From Pullichristensenella sp002068815 (GTDB lineage: Bacteria > Bacillota > Clostridia > Christensenellales > Aristaeellaceae), in the NCBI GenBank assembly GCA_040772885.1, contig JAXGXF010000001.1, positions 1 to 64,000 on the forward strand: a stretch of DNA of 64,000 nt, in the 5' to 3' direction. The notes beneath the pieces are model-generated. The model was not told the origin of the DNA. It did no database searches and saw only the letters and a list, made by a program, of their open reading frames with translations. Positions 25,031 through 33,824 of the stretch are shown here, in pieces. The translations under genes were made by a program, and so were the position numbers. Every line of letters starts with the position of its first letter. Position 1 is the stretch's first letter.

Positions 25031-25356
25031 GCACGCACGCGGTTTTGATCGTCGCGACCGTCGCGCTCGTCACGTGGCTCACGCGCGCGCTGCCGTTCGC
25101 CGTGTTCGGGAGGCGCAGGCTCCCGCGGATCGTCGTCTACCTCGGGCGCGTGCTGCCGCCCGCGATCATGGCGGCGCTCGTCGTCTACTGCCTGAAGGGG
25201 CTCGATTTGACGAAGTTCCCGTTCGGGCTCGCCGAGATCGCGTCCGTCGCGCTCGTCGCGCTCGTGCACCTGTGGAAGAAGAACGCGCTTCTGAGCATAT
25301 TCCTGGGCACCGCGTGTTACATGATACTGATACGCACGGCGTTTCCGGTCTTGTAA
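25027..25356 (+). CDS. azlD: branched-chain amino acid exporter small subunit AzlD
   Basis: The 109-residue partner of AzlC, with three to four membrane helices, the WLTRALPFAVF motif near the N terminus and PPAIMAALVVYCLKG in the middle. Length is normal. The ATG is within the azlC stop region (ATGA), so translation is coupled; GGAGG lies a few bases upstream. A terminator follows 20 nt after the stop. Confidence 0.92.
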   Translation: MSTHAVLIVATVALVTWLTRALPFAVFGRRRLPRIVVYLGRVLPPAIMAALVVYCLKGLDLTKFPFGLAEIASVALVALVHLWKKNALLSIFLGTACYMILIRTAFPVL

Positions 25357-25376
25357 GATTATTAAGCCCTTTTCAC

Positions 25377-25418
25377 AAACGGCGGTGCAGGATTTGCAAT
25401 TCAGGCACAGCCGTTTTA
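25377..25418 (+). terminator. terminator after azlD
   Basis: AAACGGC (25377-25383) pairs with GCCGTTT (25410-25416), with an inner GTGC/GCAC pairing, followed by a short T run. Confidence 0.65.
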
Positions 25419-25428
25419 AGTTTAGGCA

Positions 25429-25456
25429 TTGACTTTGACGATCGACGCGATACAAT
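25429..25456 (+). promoter_or_regulatory. promoter of the sugar ABC transporter operon
   Basis: TTGACT (25429-25434), 16-nt spacer, TACAAT (25451-25456). A regulator site is not evident, although the AraC-type response regulator encoded at 32334-33824 is the natural candidate activator. Confidence 0.7.
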
Positions 25457-25495
25457 AAAATTATAGAGGGAGTGTATCCGGATGGGGGCGCTGCG

Positions 25496-26995
25496 ATGTC
25501 TGAATACCTTCTGGAAATGAACAACATCACAAAGATATTCCCCGGCGTCAAGGCGCTCGACGGCGTGCATTTCAACCTGCGAAAGGGCGAGATTCACGCG
25601 CTGATGGGCGAGAACGGCGCGGGGAAATCGACGTTCATCAAGGTGCTGACGGGCGTCCACCAGCCGGACGGCGGCGAGATCATCCTGGACGGCGAGTTGA
25701 TCCACATGCACGACCCGCTCGTCGCCGCGCGCCACGGCATCGCCGCGATCTACCAGCACCTGGCGGCCTATCCGGACCTGACGGTCGCCGAGAACATCTT
25801 CATGGGCCACGAGAAGCTGACCGGGCTCAAGAGCATCCGCTGGAAGCAGACGAACGCCGAGGCGCGGCGCTTGCTCCGGTCGTTAGGCTCCGACATCAGC
25901 CCGACCGAGCGCATGGGTGTGCTCTCCGTCGCGCAGCAGCAGCTCGTCGAGATCGCGAAGGCGCTCTCGCAGGACATGCGCATATTGATCATGGACGAGC
26001 CGACCGCGGCGCTGTCGCGCAGGGAGAGCGAGGAGCTCTACGAGATCGCGCGGGGACTTCGCGACCGGGGGATATCGATCATTTTGATCTCGCACCGGTT
26101 CGAGGACATGCACAGGCTCGCCGACCGCGTGACGGTGCTGCGCGACGCGAAGTACATCGGCACCTGGACCGTCGGCGAGGTGACGGAGGCCGATCTCGTC
26201 AAGCAGATGGTCGGCCGCTCGATCGACCAGTACTTCCCGAAAAAGACCGCGCCGATCGGCGAGGAGCTTCTGAAGGTCGAGGGGCTTTCGCGCACCGGGT
26301 TTTTCGCGGACGTGAGCTTCACCTTGCACGCGGGCGAGATTTTAGGGCTTACCGGGCTCGTCGGCGCGGGGCGCACGGAGGTCGTCGAGGCGGTCTGCGG
26401 CGTCACGCGGAAGTCCGCGGGCAGGATATTCGTCGAGGGGCGCGAGGTAGACATCAGGAGCCCGAACGAGGCGCTGAAGCTGGGCGTCGGCCTTCTCCCG
26501 GAGGACAGGCAGAAGCAGGGGCTGCTGCTTGCGTGGTCGATCGGGCGCAACATCACGCTCCCGGCGATCAAGCGGTTCACGAAGCGCGGGCTCATCCGCG
26601 AGGCGGGCGAGCGCAAGGAGGCCGAGCACTTCAAAACGCTCATGAAGATTCGCGCGACGTCGATCGACGACACGGCGATGTCGCTCTCGGGCGGCAACCA
26701 GCAGAAGGTCGTCGTCTCGAAGCTGCTCTCCGGCGAATCGAAGATACTGATCCTGGACGAGCCGACGAAGGGCGTCGACGTCGGCAGCAAGGCGCAGATG
26801 TACGAGATCATGTGCGAGCTCGCGGCGAAGGGGTTCGGCATCCTCCTGATCTCCTCGGAGCTTCCGGAGGTCATCAACATGGCCGACAACATCATCGTCA
26901 TGCGCGAGGGCAGGGTCTCGACCGTGATCCCGCGCGCGGAGGCGACGCAGGAGAACGTGCTCTCGGCCGGCATGCCGGTCGAGAAGATGGCGTAG
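25496..26995 (+). CDS. sugar ABC transporter ATPase, tandem NBD (RhaT/RbsA/MglA type)
   Basis: Energises import by the transporter encoded here. The 499-residue protein has two fused ABC domains. The first has Walker A GENGAGKST at about 37-45, signature LSVAQQQLVEIAKAL and Walker B LIMDEPTAAL. The second has a weakened Walker A (GLVGAGRTE) but a canonical LSGGNQQK signature and ILDEPTKGVD. This asymmetry is normal for CUT2 transporters. ATG 25496 is favoured by GGGGG at 25484-25488; a GTG at 25472 is also in frame. Two permeases and a RhaS-like binding protein follow. Confidence 0.93.
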   Translation: MSEYLLEMNNITKIFPGVKALDGVHFNLRKGEIHALMGENGAGKSTFIKVLTGVHQPDGGEIILDGELIHMHDPLVAARHGIAAIYQHLAAYPDLTVAENIFMGHEKLTGLKSIRWKQTNAEARRLLRSLGSDISPTERMGVLSVAQQQLVEIAKALSQDMRILIMDEPTAALSRRESEELYEIARGLRDRGISIILISHRFEDMHRLADRVTVLRDAKYIGTWTVGEVTEADLVKQMVGRSIDQYFPKKTAPIGEELLKVEGLSRTGFFADVSFTLHAGEILGLTGLVGAGRTEVVEAVCGVTRKSAGRIFVEGREVDIRSPNEALKLGVGLLPEDRQKQGLLLAWSIGRNITLPAIKRFTKRGLIREAGERKEAEHFKTLMKIRATSIDDTAMSLSGGNQQKVVVSKLLSGESKILILDEPTKGVDVGSKAQMYEIMCELAAKGFGILLISSELPEVINMADNIIVMREGRVSTVIPRAEATQENVLSAGMPVEKMA

Positions 26996-27008
26996 GGGAG
27001 GGACGAAC

Positions 27009-28082
27009 GTGCGGAGAACAAGGACGCGAATGCCCTTCTACACGCTGTTGATCAAATACCGCGAGATCGGCCTGATCGCGATCATCGCGCTTCTGATCGC
27101 GCTGGTCAGTCTGCGAAACCCGCTGTTTCTGACCGGCGACAAGATGCTGTTCATCGTCGAGGACACGGCGGTGCTGGCGGTGCTCGCGACCGGCATGATG
27201 TGCGTGCTGCTCGTCGGCTCCATCGACATTTCGATCGGAGGCATCATGGCGCTGTCGGCGATGGTGACGGGCATATTCATGCGAAACGCGCTCTCGGCCG
27301 CCGAGGTCGAGGTCCTCGTCGACGGCGTACGAACCGTCGCGACGGTCAAGCAGAGCATACCGCTTCTGTGGCTGATACTGATCGGCATGGGGGTCGGCGC
27401 GCTGTGCGGGGTCGTCAACGGCTCGATCATCGCGTACGGCAAGGTGCTGCCGATCGTGACGACCCTGGGCATGCAGTACATCCTCTACGGCCTCACGCAC
27501 ATCGTCTCCGACGCGCAGGCCGTCTACAAAAAGGACATGTCCGAGGCGTTTGTGAACTTCACGCGCTCGGAGTTCCTGGGCATTAACGCAAAGACCTGGA
27601 TCATGCTCGCGGTCGCGGTGATCATGTATGCGTTTGTCACGTACTTCCGCACCGGGCGGCACCTGTACGCGGTCGGCTCAAACGCCGAGGCGGCCGAGAT
27701 GCGCGGCGTCAACACCCGGCGGACGACTTTGCTCGCGCACGTGATCATGGGCGCGGTCGCGGGGCTCGCGGGGCTTCTCTTTGCCTCGCACGACACGAAG
27801 ATCACGCAGGATTTGAAGAGCGGCTACGAGCTCTACGTGATCGCGGCGTGCGTCATCGGCGGCGTGTCGGTGACCGGCGGCGCGGGCAGGATTCAGGGCG
27901 TGCTGCTGGGCGCGCTCACGATCGGCGTCATCAACAACGGGCTCCCGATGATGCGGCTGACCGGCGAGGCCGAGTTCTGGAAAAAGCTGATTCAGGGCGG
28001 GCTGATACTGATCGCCGTCGTCTCGAACGTGCTGATGCAGCGCGCGATGGTTCGGCAGAACCTCAGAAGGAGGAACATCTGA
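27009..28082 (+). CDS. sugar ABC transporter permease 1 (RhaP/LsrC type)
   Basis: One half of the membrane channel of a CUT2 importer. The 357-residue protein has eight to ten hydrophobic spans and the conserved EDTAVLAVLATGMMCVLLVGSIDISIGG near residues 58-85 and AVGSNAEAAEMRGVNTRR in the cytoplasmic coupling loop. Start is GTG 27009 behind GGGGAGGGAC; an in-frame ATG lies at 27030. The stop overlaps the next gene (TGATG). Confidence 0.92.
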   Translation: MRRTRTRMPFYTLLIKYREIGLIAIIALLIALVSLRNPLFLTGDKMLFIVEDTAVLAVLATGMMCVLLVGSIDISIGGIMALSAMVTGIFMRNALSAAEVEVLVDGVRTVATVKQSIPLLWLILIGMGVGALCGVVNGSIIAYGKVLPIVTTLGMQYILYGLTHIVSDAQAVYKKDMSEAFVNFTRSEFLGINAKTWIMLAVAVIMYAFVTYFRTGRHLYAVGSNAEAAEMRGVNTRRTTLLAHVIMGAVAGLAGLLFASHDTKITQDLKSGYELYVIAACVIGGVSVTGGAGRIQGVLLGALTIGVINNGLPMMRLTGEAEFWKKLIQGGLILIAVVSNVLMQRAMVRQNLRRRNI

Positions 28083-29086
28083 TGCACAGGGCGAAGAGGT
28101 TTTTCCTGCGCTGGGAGTGGCTGCTGGTGCTCCTGATCCTGGGCGTGTTCGCGTTCTTCAGCTGGAAGATGCCGGGCTCCTACACGTTCCCGAAGCTCTT
28201 GGACCAGACGCGCGTCTACATGGTGGATGTCGGCTTCATGGCGCTGGGCGCGATGCTGATACTGATTCTCGGCGACATCGACATCTCGGTGGCCTCGACC
28301 GCGGCGCTGTCGGTGACGGCGATGTCGGTCGCCTACAGCGCCGGAAGCGGCATGCCGTTCGGCGCGGCGCTCGCGCTCGCGCTCGCGGTCGGAATCCTGT
28401 GCGGGTGGATCAACGGCTACCTCGTCACGCGCTTCAAGGAGCTCTTCCCGATGATCATCACGCTCTCGACGCAGACGATCTACCGCGGCATCGCCTACAT
28501 CATCCTGAAGGACCAGTCCGCGGGCTCGTTCCCGCAGTGGTTTGCGAAGGGGCTGGGCTACGGGAAGATCGGCTCGGTGCCTGTGATGCTCTTGTGCGTG
28601 CTCGTCATGTTCCCGGTGTTCTACGTGTGGCTTCACAGGACGGCCTCCGGGCGGCGGATATTCGCGACCGGCACGAACATCGTAACCGCGCGCTACTCCG
28701 GGCTTCGCACGGACCGCACGAAGGTGATCCTGTTCACGCTGAACGGCCTCCTGGCCGCGGTCGGCGGTATATTCCTGGCGTCGCGCACCGGCTCCGTCAA
28801 GTACACGATCGGCACCGGCTACGAGATGCAGGCGATCGGCATCGCGGTGCTCGGCGGCGCGTCGACCGCGGGCGGCAAGGGGAGCGTCGTGGGCGTATTG
28901 CTCTCACTCGTCCTCATGACCTGCCTCAAAAACGGGCTGATGATCGCCTACAACGACTCGTTCATCTTAAATCTCTCGATCGGCGTGCTCTTGATCTCGG
29001 TGGTGCTGTTCCCGAACATCGCCAACATGATTCAGAAGCGCCGCCAGCTCCGAAAAAGGCGCGTCGAGAGCGCCGCCAACCTGTGA
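28082..29086 (+). CDS. sugar ABC transporter permease 2 (RhaQ/LsrD type)
   Basis: The second channel subunit, 334 residues with multiple spans, the LGDIDISVASTAALS motif and the coupling loop FATGTNIVTARYSGLRTDR. Two unlike permeases are typical of RhaPQ, LsrCD and YtfT-YjfF systems. The longer open frame upstream is a shadow of permease 1; the ATG at 28082 overlaps its stop and is preceded by AGGAGGA. About 50 nt separate it from the binding-protein gene. Confidence 0.92.
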   Translation: MHRAKRFFLRWEWLLVLLILGVFAFFSWKMPGSYTFPKLLDQTRVYMVDVGFMALGAMLILILGDIDISVASTAALSVTAMSVAYSAGSGMPFGAALALALAVGILCGWINGYLVTRFKELFPMIITLSTQTIYRGIAYIILKDQSAGSFPQWFAKGLGYGKIGSVPVMLLCVLVMFPVFYVWLHRTASGRRIFATGTNIVTARYSGLRTDRTKVILFTLNGLLAAVGGIFLASRTGSVKYTIGTGYEMQAIGIAVLGGASTAGGKGSVVGVLLSLVLMTCLKNGLMIAYNDSFILNLSIGVLLISVVLFPNIANMIQKRRQLRKRRVESAANL

Positions 29087-29090
29087 ACTC

Positions 29091-29110
29091 TGCGGGGAAA
29101 CCGCCCCGTA
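29091..29110 (+). other. intercistronic hairpin before the binding-protein gene
   Basis: A 7-bp stem (29091-29097 with 29104-29110) lies between permease 2 and the binding-protein gene, without a T run. Such hairpins often protect the downstream mRNA and raise binding-protein output relative to the channel genes. Confidence 0.4.
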
Positions 29111-29137
29111 GATATATAGAAAGGGAGGGTTCATTCC

Positions 29138-30142
29138 ATGCGTAAAATCGTCACCCTGTTGCTTGCGGCACTGCTCGTGCTGACCCTGGTTCCCGCGATG
29201 GCTGAGGAGACCATCACCCTCGGCGTCGTCTATAAGCAGACCGGCAACCCGTTCTTTGAGGCGGCCGTGCGCGGCTTCGAAGAGGCGCAGAAGGAACTCG
29301 GCTTCGAGTTCATCCACAACGGACCCGCGGACTCCTCGAACGAAGGCCAGATTCAGATCATCGAGGGCTACATCCAGCAGGAAGTGGACGCGATCGCGAT
29401 CTCCGCGAACGACGCGTCGGGCGTGGTCAGCGTTCTGCAGACCGCGATGGACAAGGGCATCAAGGTCATCTCCTGGGACTCGGCCGTTGCTCCCGAGGGC
29501 CGCAACCTGAACATCGACCCGTCCGTCGCCGAGAACATCGGCCGCGTGCAGGTTGAGGAGATTTCGAAGCAGATCGGCGGCGAGGGCCAGATCGCGATCC
29601 TGTCCGCCGGCGCGACGATGGACAACCAGAACACCTGGATCGAGTACATGAAGAAGGAACTCGAGAAGGAAGAGTACGCGAAGATCGAGCTCGTCACCAT
29701 CGTCTACGGCGACGACCTCACCGACAAGTCCTATCAGGAGATGCAGGGCCTGATCGACTCCTATCCGGACCTCAAGGGCGTCATCTCCCCGACCACGGTC
29801 GGCGTCGCGGCGGCCGCGAGCTGCATCCAGGACAACGGCCTGACCGGCAAGATCAAGCTGACCGGCCTCGGCCTCCCGAGCGAGATGGCGGACTACATCA
29901 CGGCCGGCGTCTGCGAGGGCATGTACCTCTGGAACCCGATCGACCTGGGCTACTGCGCCGCGTACGCGAGCGTCGCGATGGTCAAGGGCGAGATCACCGG
30001 CGCGGTCGGCGAGACGTTTGAGGCGGGCCGCCTCGGCACCATCACGATCATGGACGACGGCAACGGCAACGGCTTCACCATCGTCGGCGATCCGTACTGC
30101 TTCACCGCCGAGAACATCGAGCAGTGGAAGAACGTCTATTAA
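29138..30142 (+). CDS. RhaS-type sugar-binding protein (rhamnose or related ligand)
   Basis: Extracytoplasmic ligand receptor for the ABC transporter. The 334-residue protein has a Sec signal peptide ending AMA near residue 22 and, unusually for a Gram-positive binding protein, no lipobox Cys. Periplasmic-binding-protein type I motifs match the rhamnose-binding RhaS group: TGNPFFEAAVRG, VDAIAISANDASGV, VISWDS, VYGDDL, TGLGLPSEM and LWNPIDLGY. No rhamnose catabolic genes are nearby, so the ligand remains open; AI-2 (LsrB-like) is a less likely alternative. AAGGGAGGG precedes the ATG. Confidence 0.88.
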   Translation: MRKIVTLLLAALLVLTLVPAMAEETITLGVVYKQTGNPFFEAAVRGFEEAQKELGFEFIHNGPADSSNEGQIQIIEGYIQQEVDAIAISANDASGVVSVLQTAMDKGIKVISWDSAVAPEGRNLNIDPSVAENIGRVQVEEISKQIGGEGQIAILSAGATMDNQNTWIEYMKKELEKEEYAKIELVTIVYGDDLTDKSYQEMQGLIDSYPDLKGVISPTTVGVAAAASCIQDNGLTGKIKLTGLGLPSEMADYITAGVCEGMYLWNPIDLGYCAAYASVAMVKGEITGAVGETFEAGRLGTITIMDDGNGNGFTIVGDPYCFTAENIEQWKNVY

Positions 30143-30152
30143 GCTAGGCGAC

Positions 30153-30198
30153 AAAAATCCGCCCCCGGAGAGCGATCTTCGGGGGCGGAGCTCTTTTG
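30153..30198. terminator. bidirectional terminator between transporter and sensing operons
   Basis: A 10-bp stem (30158-30167 with 30180-30189) has T-rich flanks on both strands: GCTCTTTT on plus and five T on minus. It serves the two convergent operons. Confidence 0.88.
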
Positions 30199-30210
30199 GG
30201 CTATAGGGCC

Positions 30211-31242
30211 TTAACCGAGCGCGACATACTCGGCAGGGCTGCCGCTTTCATAGAGGTCGGCGGTGTTGTCATACATAAGCGCGATGCGCTCGATGATGCC
30301 GTCGTTTCCGTAGAGGCGCAATTCGGCGCTCTCCCAGAGCTCGTCCTCCTCCTCCGGCGCATACTGAACCGCATAGGTGATGCACTGCGAGAATCCCGGT
30401 TCGCCCGCGATCCACTCGATCTCGCCGCCCGCGAACGCGTCGATCGCGTCTTGCATCCGCATGCCGACCGAGATGTCGCGCACGCACGGGAGCGGATAGC
30501 CGCCGTCGCTCCAGTGCGCGGCCCGGAAGGCGTAGGCATTCTGCGCGTTGAGCAGTTCCTCCGGCAGGTCGGCGCTTCCGATAATGTCGCCGGACAGCAG
30601 ATCGCCGACATTCTCGACGTCGACCTCGACCGAGCCGAAGTCGCTAGAGAGCGTCAGCCGGAGCATGCCCGCGGCGTCGGACTCGGTCCACGTGAACCGG
30701 TTCGCGCCGAGCATGGCGGATAGCTCCGCGAGCGTGTCCGTCTCGGTCTCGAACGGCAGCAGCAAATAGCTTTCGACGTCCGACAGGTCGAACGGGTACG
30801 GCTGGGATTCGAGCTCGGCGTCGTCCTCGATCGAGAGGGAGGCGATGATGCGCTCGATTTCTTCGGCGTAGTCGGCCTCGAGGTCGGCGGGGACACTGAT
30901 TCCGGCGCAATACGTCCAGTCGTCGGTGAAGATGTAGACGGTGTGCACGGTCCGCGCATCCTCGTTCGCGCCGGTCGCGCTCTCGTACCGCTCGGCTGGG
31001 TAGCTGCCGACCGGCCCGAACTCGACCCTCGTCCCTTCGCGCGCGGGGTCGCCGCGGCCGCGCCCGAGCATGACCGAGATCACCCCGTCGATCCGGTATT
31101 CCTCCCAGTACGCGCCTTCGCCGGCGTAGGACGAATCGACGATCTCCGCGTCCTCGCCGATGTCCGCGAGCAGATACGTCTCCGCGCCCGCGGCCCCCGC
31201 GAGCAGGACCAGCGCGACGAGCGCCGCAACGACTTTCTTCAT
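30211..31242 (-). CDS. exported protein of unknown function in the sugar-sensing operon
   Basis: A 343-residue acidic protein with a Sec signal peptide (VVAALVALVLLAGAAGA) and no lipobox. I recognise no family. The mature part shows two similar-looking alpha/beta halves: one with an IFTDDWTYCAGISVPADLEADYAEEIERIIASL helix-strand pattern, and a later part with QDAIDAFAGGEIEW. The ATG at 31242 is set by GGGAGGA; an earlier in-frame ATG is weaker. It is the last gene before the shared terminator, 58 nt after the lipoprotein gene, so it is probably co-expressed with the kinase system. Confidence 0.7.
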   Translation of the reverse strand: MKKVVAALVALVLLAGAAGAETYLLADIGEDAEIVDSSYAGEGAYWEEYRIDGVISVMLGRGRGDPAREGTRVEFGPVGSYPAERYESATGANEDARTVHTVYIFTDDWTYCAGISVPADLEADYAEEIERIIASLSIEDDAELESQPYPFDLSDVESYLLLPFETETDTLAELSAMLGANRFTWTESDAAGMLRLTLSSDFGSVEVDVENVGDLLSGDIIGSADLPEELLNAQNAYAFRAAHWSDGGYPLPCVRDISVGMRMQDAIDAFAGGEIEWIAGEPGFSQCITYAVQYAPEEEDELWESAELRLYGNDGIIERIALMYDNTADLYESGSPAEYVALG

Positions 31243-31299
31243 GGCAATTCCTCCCATTCTCTCCCTTTGACGCGCCCGGAATGGGCGCGGTTCCGCCCG

Positions 31300-32337
31300 T
31301 CAGAAGATTTCCTCCCAGACGGCGACGTTCGTGCTGTCGAACATGTAGGGGTTTCCGACGACGATCTCGCTGCCGCCGTCGGAGGCGAGCGTCGCCTTCA
31401 TGATGCCGAAGCTTCCGGCGGAGAGTACCTCGCCGACCGCGCCGGTCATCTCGCCCTTGACGAGCGCGTCGGCTGCGTAGGCGGCGACGTAGCCGACGTC
31501 GATCGGGTTCCAGAGGTACATCCACGGGCAGATGCCGCTGCGGATGTGGTCCGCCATGTCGCTCGGGAGGCCCAAGCCCGTCACGAGCGCCGGCGCGCCG
31601 CTTTCTTTCACGGCGTCCGCCGCGGCGAGTATGCCGACGCTCGTCGGTGCGACGACGATCTTGACCTCCGGATGGTCCTTCAAAAGCTGCTCGACGAGCG
31701 CGCGCGAGGGCTCGTACAGGTCGCGCCCGTAGAGCGTGTCGACGAGCGGCATGTCCTTGTACGCGTCCGGGTTTTCCGAGAGCTCGCGCAGCATCCACAT
31801 GACCCACTGCGCCTGGTTCGACGCGTTCTCGGTCGTCGTCAGGATCGCGATCGCGCCGCTGCCGCCGATCATCTCGCGCGCGGCCTGCACGAGCACGCGG
31901 CCGATGACCTCCGGCGACGCCTGCTGTATGTGCAGCATGCGGTCCCCGGGGTTCACGTCCGAGTCGAGCGACACGACCATGATGCCCGCGCCGATCGCGC
32001 GCTTGAGCGCGTCCGAGAGCGCGTCCCTGTCGTTCGCGGCGACGGCGATCGCGTCCACGTCGAGCGCGATCAATTCCTCGACGGCGGCGATCTGCCCCTC
32101 GGCGGTCGCACCCTCGGGGCCCCGGAACAGCGCCTCCGCGCCGAGCGCCAGGCACGCCTCCTCGAAGCCCTCGAACATCCGCCGCATGTACGGGTTTGTC
32201 ACGTCCTTGACGACGAGCGCGTACGTGCGCTTTGCGGACGCCGGGGCGGGGAAGGATTCGGGCGACCGGGGGCCCTCGCAGCCGGCCGCGAGAAGCGCAA
32301 GGGCCGCGATCAGAAACAGCGAAAGCGCGCGCCTCAT
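31300..32337 (-). CDS. RhaS-like sugar-binding lipoprotein, probable sensor component
   Basis: The 345-residue protein has a lipoprotein signal (LLAAGC, Cys20) followed by a type I periplasmic-binding fold. It resembles the transporter's binding protein in ligand-pocket motifs: VKDVTNPYMRRMFEGFEEA, VDAIAVAANDRDAL, VVSLDSDV, TGLGLPSDM, LWNPIDVGY and GEMTGAVGE. It is encoded with a sensor kinase and response regulator, not with permeases, overlapping the regulator by four bases. I infer that it presents the sugar to the kinase, as described for XylFII-LytS and ChvE-VirA. Confidence 0.85.
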   Translation of the reverse strand: MRRALSLFLIAALALLAAGCEGPRSPESFPAPASAKRTYALVVKDVTNPYMRRMFEGFEEACLALGAEALFRGPEGATAEGQIAAVEELIALDVDAIAVAANDRDALSDALKRAIGAGIMVVSLDSDVNPGDRMLHIQQASPEVIGRVLVQAAREMIGGSGAIAILTTTENASNQAQWVMWMLRELSENPDAYKDMPLVDTLYGRDLYEPSRALVEQLLKDHPEVKIVVAPTSVGILAAADAVKESGAPALVTGLGLPSDMADHIRSGICPWMYLWNPIDVGYVAAYAADALVKGEMTGAVGEVLSAGSFGIMKATLASDGGSEIVVGNPYMFDSTNVAVWEEIF

Positions 32338-33824
32338 ACTTGCCTCCTCTCGGCCAGATAGTCGCTCGGCCACACGCCCTCGCGGTTCTTGAACGTGCGC
32401 GAGAAGTGGTGCTGGCTCTTGAAGCCGACCAAGAGCGCGACGTCGCGGATGAGCAGGTTCGGATTTTCGAGCATCCGCTGCTTGGCCTGGTCGATGCGGA
32501 TGTTTGTCAAGTACTCCGACGGCGACATGTCGTACGCGCGCCGAAACAGCACGCTCACGTAGCTCGGCACATAGCCGAACACGCTCCCGAGCGTCTGGTT
32601 CGTGATGTGCTCTGCGTAGTTCTTGCGCAGGTACTGCTCGATCCTGCGCGCGGCGGGGCTGCTCTCGTCCGCGCCTCCGTCCGCCTGCAGCGCGAGCGAG
32701 GCGATGTCGCCCTTGAGCTCCTCCATCGTCAGCGCCGAGCTCAGGGAGTCCGCGAGCGCCGCGCGCAGCCGCAGGAGCTCCTGGTACGAGTCCGGCGAGT
32801 TGTCGCCGATCTGCGCGATCGCCATCGAGAACAGCCGGTAGATCGCGCCCTGCGACCACTTCTCGCCCCGGAACCGCTGGAACAGCCGGTCGAGCTCCGG
32901 CGCCCCCGCGCGGCTCAGGCACGCCTTCGCGAGGAACAGCCCGTCGTCGTCGATCGGGAATTCCGGCTCGGCGTCCTCGAGCTCGATCAAGAGGCTCTCG
33001 CCGATCCGCCCGCGCCACTCGAGCGCCTTGCGGAGCGCCTTCAGCGTGCCGTCGATCTCCGAAAGCGATATGGGCTTCAGGTGATACGCGCAGCTCAAAG
33101 GCATGTCGGCCTTCATCGCGATCGCTCCGTGCAGGTATTTTGCGATGGAGCGCGTGTCGACATGCTCCGAGCGCAGGATCACGATGCGCTCCGACGGCGC
33201 GTTTCCCATGAATTCCCATGTGAAGCTCGAGAGCTCGCGGATCGTCCTTTCGACGGTCTCCCGGAGCGCGGCGGAGCTCCAGAACTCCGCGCCGGGGCAC
33301 ATGTCGGTCGATTCGCAGATCGGGAGCGGCCCCGCGCAGAGCAAGAGCGCGAGCAGTCTCTCGTCGGTCGCGGGCCCTCCGCCCGGAGGCAGCGGCGCGG
33401 CCTTGTTGATTCTGGCGGCGAGCTTCCTCCGGATCAGCTCGTGCTCGCGCTCTAGGAAGCGGCCCTTGATCTTTTTCAACAGCGGCTCGAGTTGGGACTC
33501 GGTCAGGGGCTTCAAAAGATAATCGACCGCCTGCGCGCGCACGGCCTCGGACACGTAGGGAAAATCCGAGTAGCCGGAGAGCACGACGAGCATCATCTCC
33601 GGGTAGAGGCTGCGGATGCGCTGCATCAGCTCCGTCCCGTCCATGATGGGCATGCGTATGTCGGTGAACACGACGTCGCAGCGCGTCGCTTTCAGCTTTT
33701 CCAATGCCTCCTCGCCGTCGAGCGCCAATTCCTCGATGCGGAACGACTCGTCCAGCCGCTCGATCATCCGCTTCAACCTTCGCTGGGCGTGCGGCTCGTC
33801 CTCGACGATCATCACGCGGATCAT
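32334..33824 (-). CDS. response regulator, CheY receiver plus AraC DNA-binding domain (YesN type)
   Basis: Cytoplasmic transcription regulator paired with the adjacent kinase. The 496-residue protein starts with a receiver domain (acidic VEDE at 7-10, phospho-acceptor Asp55 in FTDIRMP, Lys in LLKP near 105). It has a long linker of about 270 residues and ends in two AraC helix-turn-helix motifs (about 395-496, GYVPSYVSVLFRRAYDMSPSEYL and VGFKSQHHFSRTFKNREGVWPSDY). It overlaps both neighbours by four bases. The probable target is the convergent sugar transporter operon. Confidence 0.93.
   Translation of the reverse strand: MIRVMIVEDEPHAQRRLKRMIERLDESFRIEELALDGEEALEKLKATRCDVVFTDIRMPIMDGTELMQRIRSLYPEMMLVVLSGYSDFPYVSEAVRAQAVDYLLKPLTESQLEPLLKKIKGRFLEREHELIRRKLAARINKAAPLPPGGGPATDERLLALLLCAGPLPICESTDMCPGAEFWSSAALRETVERTIRELSSFTWEFMGNAPSERIVILRSEHVDTRSIAKYLHGAIAMKADMPLSCAYHLKPISLSEIDGTLKALRKALEWRGRIGESLLIELEDAEPEFPIDDDGLFLAKACLSRAGAPELDRLFQRFRGEKWSQGAIYRLFSMAIAQIGDNSPDSYQELLRLRAALADSLSSALTMEELKGDIASLALQADGGADESSPAARRIEQYLRKNYAEHITNQTLGSVFGYVPSYVSVLFRRAYDMSPSEYLTNIRIDQAKQRMLENPNLLIRDVALLVGFKSQHHFSRTFKNREGVWPSDYLAERRQV

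Noticed and set aside
32338..33300. Long upstream extension of the lipoprotein gene
   Set aside because: It is a shadow of the response-regulator gene; the lipoprotein signal peptide begins exactly at the overlapping ATG 32337.
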